Shown here: one piece after another, positions 10,204 through 22,200 of the stretch
How the letters are laid out: each line of letters starts with the position of its first letter
Numbering within the stretch: the stretch's first letter is position 1
From: Dasyornis broadbenti
Lineage: Eukaryota; Chordata; Aves; Passeriformes; Dasyornithidae
Reading direction: 5' to 3'
Assembly (NCBI GenBank): GCA_013397935.1
Contig: VZRN01002231.1
Coordinates: 1,666,457-1,730,456 of the forward strand
DNA length: 64,000 nucleotides
Program-made: the position numbers and the translations under genes
Notes under the pieces: generated by a model
Seen by the model: the letters and a program-made list of their open reading frames with translations, nothing else
Database searches by the model: none
Told to the model about the DNA's origin: nothing

Positions 10204-13200
10204 GCCGGGGCGCTGTGCCCGGGGTTGGGTGACCCGGGGTGGTGGGCGCAGCGGGATGGCTGAGGTGAGGGGGAACAACCACATGGGGCCGCACGGGGCA
10301 CGAGGGTGTAGGGAGATGGGGCATGTGAGCTTAGGAGTGATGGGGGCTCGGGGCCTGGGGCAGATCCGGGACTGGGGCAGGGTGGGATGGGTGAGCGGGG
10401 CTGAAGGAGAGCAGCCATGGGGCCGGGGCCCGGCATGGAGGGGCTGCTCGGATGGGGGGGTCATGCGAGGTTGTCGAGGTGGGGACCCAGGAGGAGTTGC
10501 TGAGATAAGGAGCACAAAGATGAGTAGAGGCTGCCTGTAGACCAGGGGGCTGGTGTGAGGCACGTCCTGCAGATCTTGGCCTCCCCTTCCACTCTTGCTG
10601 TTTTGTTGTGTGCTTTCCCATTAGTCTTCTATTCAGGGTTGCGCTCCTGTCTGATTGTCCTTTGTTTTGGCTCACGTGAAGAGAAAGGAGAAGCAATGGG
10701 GTTTGGGACTGTGTTTTATGGAATATAAACTGAGGGTGGTCTGGCATGAATTTGTGCTCGGCCATTTTCCTTCGTAAAGGCTGTTCAGTGGAGCTTCCTT
10801 CTCCCCAGGACTATGGACTCTACAGGAAGATGTTTTTGTGGAGTTCTCTTCTTTTCAAAATGCCCTGTTTCTTGTGGAGTTCTGCAAAACCAAAGTAAAG
10901 TAAACAAGAGAAAAAAATATAGCAAAGGTGGCCAAGCCATCCTGTCTGGCTGCTCTCCATCAACAACTACTTTCAGTTCTTTCTGCTGTTCTGGTGTACC
11001 CTTACTTTTTGCCCTGAAAAATGCTGCTTCTTTTCTCACGTTCATACTTTTTTCTGGTTGGACCTGGTTTCATAGAGGTATAAGAGGTGACTGTTGGCTG
11101 TCCCAGCTTTGTGTCTTGGGTCGCCCCAAGCTGATAGTGTGCATATAGCATTATGCTGGTTTGGAGATACTGAGAGTAGGATGATAGGCAAGATGAGGTT
11201 GTGGAAATTCACCCTGGTGTGACTTGCGAAGGGAATTGTTTCCTGGAAATTTTAGTTCAGCACTGAATGGCCAAGTCTTGCGGAGAATCTCACTTCTTCG
11301 CATTTTATATGGCTAAATCTGTACTGTGCATCCCACAGAAAGTAGAAGAGCACCTCTGGAGGTCTCTGGATTGACCTCTTGTTAGAAAATGTCCTGGTGG
11401 ATCAGAGTGCTTGGGGCTGTGTCCATCCCAGGCTCTAAGAATGGTGATACCACCCTTACTTTGGGCCCTGTCCAGTGTTTGACCATGCTTATAGAAAATA
11501 CTTGTTCCCTTGTGCCTGGTTGGGTTTTCGCTTGTTCCAACTGGGGTCCCTCTTCCTGTTATCCCTCGTCCTATCCCTGCTTCTAAGCAGGGCTGGCTGA
11601 TCCTTGAGGGATGCCATCAGTAACCAGTAGCCCAGTGAGGGTTGTAACTGCTGACTGTGATCCTTTAAACATGATGTTACAGTTTTCCTCCTACCTTTAT
11701 CATCTAATTTTCCAAGTGTTTTGGTTTGAAGGATGCTGTGGGAGACTTAGCATGGCCTTTGACATGAAGTCAAGGTGTCCAACAACCCTCTGCTCTCCCC
11801 TCAGCCACAGAGCCAGCCTCTTTGTCCCAGATGGGGGTCATGTTGATCAGGCTTGATTTGCCTTTGGAATATCAGTTTTGGCCAGTCTCAGTTACCTTTT
11901 TGTTTTTCCTGCACTTGGAAATGGTGCCCAGGGTTTGCTCTGTAGCCTTTCTGGGCAGAGGGCAAGGCAGCTGGCTGATAGCCAAGGTTACAGTGCTCCG
12001 TTATGGTCCATATGGATGAAGTCTTGATTTGATGTATTACTAAGATCAACATATGGGTGGATGCAGCTGTTTTTGTGTGAGAGCTCTGTTCAGTCTGAGC
12101 CCAGGAGTGTTATCGAATTGTTTCTGACCTCTGGTGCTGCTATCTTCCACTAATGGTTTTGTGCACTGAAGTTGTGTGTGAACTCCAGGGCAGGATTAAA
12201 TCCGGAATGGGATTTGTGCATAGTCATTTCATACACTTCCCACTGGAAGACAAACACTCAGCAGATAATCTCTTATTACACTTGTGACGACCGGATGCAC
12301 TGTGTGAACTCCAGACCTAACAGCTGCCAAAAGCAGCTTTCTCACTACAGATCAATATTGCTCCTGGAAGTGTATGTTCACTCAGAAAGGATGGTCACTG
12401 CTTTAGGCCTGGCCATGGAACACCATGAATTTTTTGTTTTCAGAAGCCAGTGGTGGGTTGACAACAAGAGGACATGAAGTGTGTTGTTCCCTTCATATGT
12501 TCCTTGGTAGAGGAGCTGAGGAGCCTGCACTGTGGGGGCTGAAGTCCCCTTTGTGTTGAATAGCAGAGTGACTATGCTGACGGGCTTAGGAGCTGCCCCT
12601 TGAACAATTGTCAGGCTCTGTGGGTAAGTTGACTGGTGGCATCCAGTTCTTTGGAGAAAGCAACTGGTTCTCCTTGATCCTGCCAAGTTTCTCCTGGTAG
12701 GGTTCTGATGGGGAGGGAGCTGGTTTCCAGTACAAATGGGACTGTTACAATCTAGCACGGGGGGATGTGAAACTTTGGAAATGTGTGGGGAAGAATGCCA
12801 GGGTATCAAATTCCAAAATTAAATGGGGAATCTTAGTTGTTGGCCAGAAGGAAATCCTGGAATTGCCTGCCTCCACTGTAGCAGAAGTGAAGATTTTTTT
12901 TAACAGCTGCTGTATAGCCATGAAATACTGGCAGTATGAAGAAAATGGACTGTTTTCACTTGGAGGGAGTCATGGTGGGCTGGTTTACCTCCTCTTGGAG
13001 ACGGCTGGCAGCCTGCACGATCACAGATCCTATGGGAATGTTGGATAAACACCAGATCGGAGAAGCTTGGGACCTCTGAGCTGGAATTTGGGGCCTCTAA
13101 TGAAAAAATGCACGTGGGAGAGAGATGTTCATTGTTCTAGCTAGTGCCAGGCTCCGCTTTCAGGAGAGTGCTGTGTCAGCTGCCTGGAAGAGAACAGGTC

Positions 13201-16200
13201 ATCTTGGTATCAAGAGACTTTCCAACAGCTATTCTGTCTCCTCCTTCTCCAGGAGAGCTTAACTCTAGTGTGACAAGTATTCCTTTAGTGGTGGCAATTA
13301 AATGAGCCCCACTGCAAATTTATGCCCCTGTGGCATTCCCTTGATGCAGTGAAACAATGATTTTTTTGCATTTCCATCTTGCACTGATTTGATGAACTTA
13401 ATTTTTTTCCACCTCCCTCCTCCTCACTTTTTGTTTTTTCCTGGATTATTTTTAATCTTGCATCAGCTACCCAATCTGGTTCACTGTGGGACTGTGTGAA
13501 CAGCTGAATGGGCTCAGTGGGAGGGCAGGGAACAAGGGGATGGGGAAAGAAAGGATAGGAAGGATGGAGGAAAAACTACTGAAGACAACACTTTTGCTGA
13601 GACAAATGTCAGTTTGGGCTTTTAGATAGACTCTTTTATGTATTTTTGACTTTTTTGAGTTACCCTCTTGTTTGGGAGCATGGCTACAAAATTATCACTG
13701 TTTTTGAGTCTGTGGTGCATTTAAGGTGTGTTTAACTGGCATTGGGAGATCTGATCTCAAGTCAGTTAGGCACAGAAGCACTTGCTGCATCTAACACCTT
13801 TAAAGTGAGGGAAATGATGACCCACAGTGTCTGATGTGGACACCTTAGGTTCACAGCAGCTTTATTGCAGTGTGCTGGAGGCTGAAGCTTCAGAATTCAC
13901 TTGGTGCTATTCATTACTTTATAGCTGGTGTTGGTGTGTCTGCCTGTGCTGCATTCATATTTCAGCGTAGTTCCCAAAGTTTTTAAGAATGGCAACATGA
14001 CATCATCTCTCTGTTACTATAGGGTGCTGTTAATGTGTGGCTGAGGACTGTGGTTTGACCTGCCTCCATCCAGTTCCATATTCCCACTTGGCATCCAGGC
14101 TCTCATGGCAGTCTACAGCTCTTGACTTCCATACTGCTGCCAGAGAGCTGTGAGCACAGGGATGGTGCATCAGTCCTCTTGACATCACAATAATGTCAAT
14201 AATAGTTGTCTGAGCTTTCCTGGTGTAGAGCTGAGAGCTATTAAGGAAGCTTGCATAGAATATATTGCTGAGCCTGAATCTGGAGCAAATTCAGATCATT
14301 TAACTGCAGGATCACTTCTAAACCTTCTCCTGTTCCCTTGCTTTGTTGTCAGTGTGTCTGTGTTTTGGGTGGCAGGAGGGCTTACTGTGCAATATCCTTG
14401 TTTTGGTTGTGGTTGCTGGGTTTTTGGTTTTTAACTTTGCAGATAACCTGAGCTGAGAGTGGACTTAATGGAGAGAGGTGTTAAATAATCTGTAAAGATA
14501 AAAAAGAGAGTTTATTCTTGAAAATTGCTACTAGGCTTCTGCGGTCCTTGGCCCTAGTAAATTTAGGACAGCTTCTATCTTATCACCTTTCAGCAACAGC
14601 TAAGCACTGGGTTTCTTCATCTTTTCCTTTCATTGTTTCTAGTTACACAAGTTTATCTTACACGTTTTGCAGTCTTTCTTTCCTTCCCTTTCCCCTCTCC
14701 CCCATATCAGACTGCTTCAGCATTCATTAGCCTTTTATTGGGAAACGCTGCATGGAGGAGTGTTGTCAGCCAGCTTAGGGGGCTACAGCTGTGACAACTC
14801 TGTGGATTTGTAATAGCTGCAAACCGTTTGCAGCTGGCACAATCGAGTGAAAGGACTAAGCTTCTTTCTGCCAAAGGAGGGAAGCTGACTTCCCCCACCT
14901 TGTCCCAGCAGGGTGGTACTCACCTCCTGGCTGTTTTTGTTTCTCTTGGCTGCCTCTTTGGCCAGGTTGGTGTCACTGGCCCATTGAAAAGTCAGCAGAG
15001 GAATGGAGACAGGTTCCTCATGGGTTGGTGAGTTTAAGCAGTTCCTGGGCTGGTGGGTGGGAGGCTATGCCAGGGCAGCCTTCTAGGAGGGCTGGGATAG
15101 GGGCACTGCTAGAGGTCTGCGAAGTGGCCGAGTCACTCCTTGACAATGCCCATTTTGCTTCTTGACAGCCCTCAGGGCCCATCAGTCTTGCTGTTTTGTC
15201 TTTCAGTGATGGTGAGTAAAAGACTATTGATATGAAATTGTGAAAAAAGGATTCTTAAAACTCAAAACCTGTTTTATTTATCTAGTAAGATTTTGGTGAA
15301 TGTAAAAGATGTTCCTTTCACTTGTATCTAGTTGTTTTTCAAGCAACTTTTGTTGTTAAGCATCCTGACTTTAAATAAATAGGGTGCGTAGTTTCTCCCT
15401 AGTAGGATGAAAAGAGAATAAGGTGGTTGCTGTTACTGTTTTTGATTTATAAAATATGCCTGAGCAGTTTGGGATTGCTTGAAAGCAAAGGTATGAACTG
15501 TTGGAATTTGGCTTCTGGTAGTTCTGGGCATCCACTGGCGATGAGTAACCTGTGAAATCAGTGTTACTTCTGCACCAAGTAAGGTGTTTTTTACACTCTA
15601 TCTTGTTGCTTTCTAGGCACATTATTTTTTTTTAATCTCCAAGCAGGTATGTGATCAAGCCCTGCATCTGCTTTGTCTCAGTTTCCTATGAGGTTTGGAT
15701 AACTGGAACTGTTGGGAAAGGTGCTCTTATAAGATAGTATGGTTCTAGGTCTTTGGAGCTTACCACCATAAATCCAGCATACAAAGAGGCCCTGCTTCAG
15801 AGTGTCTTTGAAGGTCTGAAATGGTTCCTTGTCCCCTCTTTCCCTGTAAAACTAGGTTTGGAAGAACCTGCAAAGTACTGGTCAAGCTTTTGAGCAGTAG
15901 ACCAGCCCGGAAGAAACCATGCACATGTTTTTCTCTTCCAGACCAGCTTTAGGAAGGAGAAGTGTTTCTGAGATAATTTTTACTTGACATTGATCAACGA
16001 AGCAAAGCAAAGAAGTTAGTTGGTGGTTTTAAAGTGAGTTTGCAAGTGGAGGAAAGACTGGGCTTCTCCAGTCCTTTACATGTGTGTTACTTGCAAGCTG
16101 TTGAGTCTTCATGGTGCCTGGGCTTTCATGGCTCTGGTTCTGTGCATTGCCAGATCAAGATCTATGTCAGATGTGGCCCATGGTAATGTTTCTGTTAAAT

Positions 16201-19200
16201 TGCACATGATGTGCCCTGGTTAATTTGGGGACTTTATGCTTTCATGCAAGATGTAGGACAGATGACACTTGACCAAGCATAAAGTTAGTGTGGCGTGAAC
16301 AGATGATTCCTGATTTAGCACAGGGCTTGTCCTTACAGAGTTAAGTTGTCAACATCTGAGCAAATTTGAACCAGCTAAGTGAGACAGTTTCTGTGGATTT
16401 TTCTTTTGATAGTGTTGATTTAGGACGTTTCTTTTGGTGGGGTGTCCATTTAAGCAATTGTTCCTGTCCTCTCCTTGCTTCCTTTGCTGGGCTTACACAG
16501 CTTGGTGTAGCTGTGCGATGGAGCAGGTCAGGGAATTGCTTTGGTTGGACACAGTTTTTTGACCTGTGTGAGTTCCTAACTGGGTTTACCACTTGCAGGC
16601 CTCCTGCCATCCAAGGAGAGGCTGTCATAACTTGAGGGGGTGGTATGAGAGGGCGAGGGATGAATCAGCTTCACTGGCACTCTTGTTTGAAGAAACATCT
16701 GCAGAAATGCTGGCAGGAGTTTACACTTTGTCTGTGTTTTACATTATGAAGCCATGATGTTTCTGATCTGGCACTGAAACCCCTCTGGACTTAATATATC
16801 ATCATACTATGGCCTAAGCAGTTAATTCACATTGACAAACTGAAGTTCAGCGTTTCTTTGAAACAAACAAGCAAACTCAAACAAGAAACACAACTTTTTT
16901 TAGTTTGTTTGTTTCTTGAGGGTGATGCCAAACTTGGCGTCTTGAGTACTACAGAGGTTCTTGTTTGGCAACTCTTGAGATTCTTGCAGGGAACACGTTG
17001 CTAATTTCTTGTCATCTTCTTTGCTGCCTAAATATATTTTGGAAAATAATGTTTTTTCTTATCTCTCCTTAGCAATGAGAATTACAATGGAACAGGCTAT
17101 TTTCTTTGCTGCTACAGATGGTGATTGTTGTTAGGGTGTAGCTTGAGGATACTTCTCTTCCATTCCCCCTACTCCCTCCAAATACTCCCCCATGATTTAA
17201 GGAACTCTCTTACTAGTTTCTCTGTCTGCTCAAGTCTTCTCTGACTCTTCTGTAAATTAGACCATACTGGTCTTCCCTTACAGCATGCCTTTGGGGAAAG
17301 GTTTTTCTTTTTTTAAAGCCTGAACTATTTCCATGGTATTGACGCACAAAGAATGGCACTGGATGCAGCTGAAATTACATAGGCTCACAACTTTGCTGCT
17401 GCAGAAAATGTTTGTGTGGCTACATTCTTGGGAACTGAAGTGGCAGAAGAGGCAATGCAGAATAGACTTTGTGTCCAGAGGCCTTCAAATCATGCTTAGA
17501 TATCTCAAGTAGAACACAATAAAAAAAGTGGTTCTCCAGGAATGTTTCGCGTATGCTTGTCCTGCAGGAAGCTGGAGGGAGTTGACTCAGTGAACCTGCA
17601 GTGTCAGTGCCACATGTAAATGTGCCTCAGTTATAGCGGGAATATTGGGAGTGGATTAATTGAAATTGGTTTTCTTGAACTGCCATTTAATTGATTTCTA
17701 ACAGCAGAATTGCTTCTTTGTCCTCAGGGTAGTGCTTTGGAAGCTTAATTTTATTTTCAGGATTCTCGCACGGTTTCTTTTCAAGTCTTGTTTGTACAGA
17801 CTTTTTATCTCCTTGAAGGTGGCATCCCGAGTAGCAGTTACTTCAGTGTGGCACAGTTCTTATCTAAGATGGACCCATGAAGTACAGTTAACACCCATAA
17901 CCTCTGTCAAAAGTACCAGCAGACTCTTGTAATTTGTTTTTTTCCATGGATGTCTGCAAGTGAAAACAGCCAACAGTGCTGTGAGGAACAGAAATAAGGG
18001 TACTGACAATCTGTAAGTTATAGGCTTTCTTCCTTGAAGTGGTTCTTCCCCTTCTTCTGTTCCCCCTTCTCTGGAATTTTACAGTTTTGGTGGGACATTT
18101 ACCATCTGTATGGTCTTTGTGCTTCATGCAGAGCTGAGATCGTCAGTCCCTAGGCTGTTGCTGTGAGGCAGAATACCTGCCTTCTCTGGCAGAGAGGGTA
18201 AATATTTGGGAGCACACCTGGCACTTGTGAATCTGTGAATCTGAAGTTAATCGAGCCCAGGACCTGCCTTGAGCAGCACTGACAATAGAGGAGTTGAGAG
18301 GTGCATAAGAAAGCAAGGACTTTTGATAATTCTTCCAAACACTGTGGAATCTCCAGTGATTTGCTTTAAAACCTAGTCTATTAATTGTTTCTGAAACAGG
18401 AACTATTTCATATCTCTGTCTGTCTTACCTTTCTCACTTTGTCTTGTAGTTTTTATATCTATATCTTGAAGATAGGGAACAACGATCAGAACTTAATTAT
18501 CTTTGAGACCTCTGTCCCTCTGTGAAATGTCTGAACAAAAGGTTCAGGAGTTAATAGGGAAGAACTAATGCATGGATAATGGAGTTGCATAAACCTTGTT
18601 TCACTAAGAATCAGGAAAAAAATTATATGAGATGACTGGACAGGAATTTTTTTTGCCCCTTCCCTTGACATGACAGAAAACAAAGAACAGAGGACCTCTG
18701 GGAAGTTCCAAATACTGTCATATTTCAGAGTTTAAACTGGATCAAGCAATCGACAGTTTGTCCAAGCAAATTGCATGTCATTAGCTTTGAATTTATTTTT
18801 CTTTTTACTTCAGAAAGGTAGATTATGTCTTACCTTGAGTAGATTTCTGTATGGAAGATGTTTAGGTGGTTTTTTTTTGTAACTATTACAGGTCTCTCAG
18901 AGTTTGGTGTTTTGGTGGGGTTTTGTTGTTGTTTTAATAACTCTTGCTATAAGAACTGGTATGGATAAACAACTGTATCAACTTTTTTTTGTAGGTCTGT
19001 GCATAATCTGCAGTCCTGTTACATGCACCTTGCCATGAATTGTTTCTCCTTAGAGTTTTGGTTTGGGTAATATTGAAACCAGATTTTTGGAGGCCTATCA
19101 GAATAAGTGATACACAGGTTACATTTCAAATCAGCCAAGTAACATTGTCTGTCCCTTTCTAATTCTGCACATTTGAAAGAAAAATATAGCATGAACATTT

Positions 19201-22200
19201 TGTTTACCATGTGAGTGTGTAGATAATCCTTACTCAAGAAACAAGAGCAAAGCTGGCTTGATTTAACTGGGGTACTTCAACTTATCCTCACTAAATTTAG
19301 TGATGGTTTGCTGTTAACTGTATGGAGGGGAGACTCCTCTAGGAGATGATATTTGCTTTTGCCATGTCCTTCACTCGTTGGCCATAGGTATTTCAGAGGT
19401 TTGTGTGCTTGGCATTTCCACACTTTTTTTTAAGGAGTTGAGTGGTAGTGGTGGTGTTTCCCATAGCATGTGCTGCCTCATTCTCAGCTTGCTGCATCCA
19501 GTGCATGCAGTAGCCACAAAAGCTGCTGTCCTGTAAATACAAATTGAGCTTGTGCTGACATTATATCTTGAATGCCTTTGTTGATCTCTGAAAGACATTA
19601 ATTTGTAAATACCTGGTTTGTGTATATTGCCAGATGTATTAGACCCCATAAGTATTTTAACAATAGAAAGAACTGTTTCAGTTTTGCCTTTCTGGTAATG
19701 AAAATACTGTGCTGGTGAAGCTTTTGCTATTGAAACTCTGTCTGCTCTGTAACTAAACACTTGATTGGGTGATTGCTCCTGTGAGTGTTGCTGTTTTTTG
19801 AACAGCCAGAAGGCAGTAGGACCTGGGCTTTGCCAGGTGAGATTGCAGGACTTGTAGGCTAAAAGTAGTGTTTCCTCTCCAGCCTCCTCTTTCACACCAA
19901 GAGGAATTGTATTATCCAAAATGTAAAATGATTGACAGTTTAGGGACAAAGCTGGTGAACAATTTGAAAACTGGATCTTACTGAAGGAAACTGGCCCAAA
20001 GTTGAATTGGAGAGCCCAGAGTATGAGGAAGCACATAGTCCCCGCAAAAGAAGTCATAAAGTAAGCAGGTCATCATAAGTTTATGCGCTCTCTTGATGCT
20101 CATCTTTAATTCAGGGCAGCAGCTTTGTGGATTGCAGGGGGGAATATTTACAACTGTGAAGTTACTTTATCACATGTCTGGAAATGCACATTCTATCCAG
20201 CAGTGGTAGTGAGCATGGGAAGAGGAAGGCTCCAGCCTCCCTCATATCCTGAGTACATCTGTAGGCTGGTACAGTACTTCCTGTGTAAGATTTTGGAGGG
20301 GGGGTTAGGTAGGGAGTATTCAGTGAGATCAGTCCTCAGAAAGCACTTGTAACTTGAAAGGCAAGTGTACATTGGGAATGATAAAAATACTTTTGGGCAT
20401 TTTTGCAACTTGATCACCTAAAAGCCCATAAAGTTATTAGGTAGCTCAGACGTGTCTAATCTTATATGACCTCTAGACAGTGTGTGTTACTTATTTTGCT
20501 GTACCTCCTCCTGATTTTCTTTTCTGTGGACTGATGTAGACATAAGCAACAGCTGACATGAAGGCAGAGGGGGAAGCTCTTTTGCAATAGTATCTTAAAA
20601 GCATACAAGAGCAAAAAGAAATTCTATTATGTTAATTGCTAATTGAGAACAATTATTTTACTGCCTTTATGGAAAATTTCCACCTTCTGTGGTCTGTAGT
20701 CTGTCATTCTAGTTTTAGCTGCTGTACTGTTGCAAGTGTGCTACTGTTTGTGTGTTCTAGCAGTTCAGTCAGTACCTGTGTAATACTTCATTGCTTTCTA
20801 GCAAGTTTTGCGTTTTCAGAAAAAGTATTATGGAATATAAAGGCTATTTTTGGATAGATTTATATATATATACTTCTTTATAACAGCACAGGCAAGAGGA
20901 AGAACTGCATTTTGAGTTTGTCAGAAGGTGATGGTCTGTGTGATGGTCTTTACTGTCTTTTGGTATTTCCACACTCCGCAGTCATTGTTGTAGCCTGATC
21001 ACAGATAACTGTAATGTGCATGAGTGATGCCATTAATTATGATCATAGTGTGGATGCATGGCTGTTTAATTCAGGGATGGTGAGCTGGAGCTGCCAGCTG
21101 TTGTGAAGGTGTGGGATTGAAACTCTCTTCAGGCGATTGGGTGGTGAGGGGTTGCCTTCATGTGCTTTTTATGGTGGTAAGAGGACATGTTGTGCTTGTG
21201 GGATGCAGGATAGTTTTAGACTAGTCCTTTTCTTCAAGTTTGTAAGCAGGAAATCAAATGAATCAGCAAGGATAGATAGTCAGCTGTGTTTGAAGGGTCT
21301 GACTTGTTTTGTTTGCTATCAGGCTCTACTTTTCTGTCCCTAGACCTTATTTTTTGTTTTAGCGAACTCTTCTTGCCTGTTCTTAGTAGGAGTTGAGATG
21401 TGTTATCTCCTCATTGTCTAGAGATTTGTTAATTTTGTCTCCTTCCCCATCCCCTCTTTCAGCCCAGGGTACAGGGACCCTGGCAGTTTTACACATACAG
21501 GATGTCTTCCATTGGCAACTGGATTGTTGGGAGTCTGTGGTAGGTTTCTGTTACTGTGTGTGTGCACATGCATCTGTGTTTGTAGATACTGTAGCCTGAA
21601 AGCAAACTGGGGATAATATTAGGTGAGTAGGCGGTATGAGAAAGGGTGTACTTCCATGGCATGGGAGGAAGCTGGAGATAGAAGTGGAAGAGCTACTCAA
21701 GGAGAAGGGAAGTTTTGGAGTGTAGGGCCCAGTGGTGTGCCTCCTTTAAACTTTCTGTGCAGGAAACCTGCCTTCATGGTTTTGTTGCTTGTGGAGCAGT
21801 TTTAAAGGTGTGCTCTCACCAGTCCAGGCATCGGTTTGGAGAGTGGTTTGTTGAACTTAAAATTTCCATGTTGTACGTGTGGAACAGAAGTCCAAACTAT
21901 TTTCTGTACAGGATAGCATTTTAATTTTAGTTCTAGTGTTTAAAATCTCTATGAAAATTGCAAATAGTTTCCTCTGATCTGCATTATTCTGTGTTATGTG
22001 ATTTGCAGTGTGCTCTGCATTACTTGCAGAGAGGAAGAAAGCCTTTTCCAGGTAATTTGAGCAATGGGAAATAGGTCTCCATTAAGTTACATAGCTACTG
22101 GTGAAATGCTTAACATAGTTGTGGGATTAGTCTAAAACATGGATAAGATGTACTGGGCTGTGGATTTGACATGATGAAATCCTCAAGCACTGGCCTAAGA

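Larger units (their letters stand above)
9640..10560 (+). promoter_or_regulatory. MTA1: MTA1 CpG-island promoter region (contains assembly gap)
   Basis: GC content and CpG density rise abruptly at about 9640 and stay high across the gap to about 10500. Two overlapping GC boxes (GGGCGG) lie at 9719-9724 and 9723-9728. A GCC repeat follows at 9763-9789. No TATA box is evident. This fits a TATA-less housekeeping promoter for MTA1, whose first coding exon must lie in the gap. The transcription start cannot be placed. Confidence 0.7.

Noticed and set aside
8747..10324. A 525-codon minus-strand frame rich in Thr-His repeats.
   Set aside because: It is the antisense reading of the TG minisatellite and runs through 407 Ns, which hide any stop. 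There is no domain and no coding signal.
9424..10563. Several overlapping frames on both strands across the CpG island.
   Set aside because: All cross the N run and are kept open only by the Ns and by GC-rich, stop-poor sequence.
16859..16917. An AAACAAAC/GTTTGTTT imperfect palindrome in intron 1.
   Set aside because: Low-complexity A/C and T/G runs pair by chance. The arms are imperfect and no microRNA-like stem is evident.
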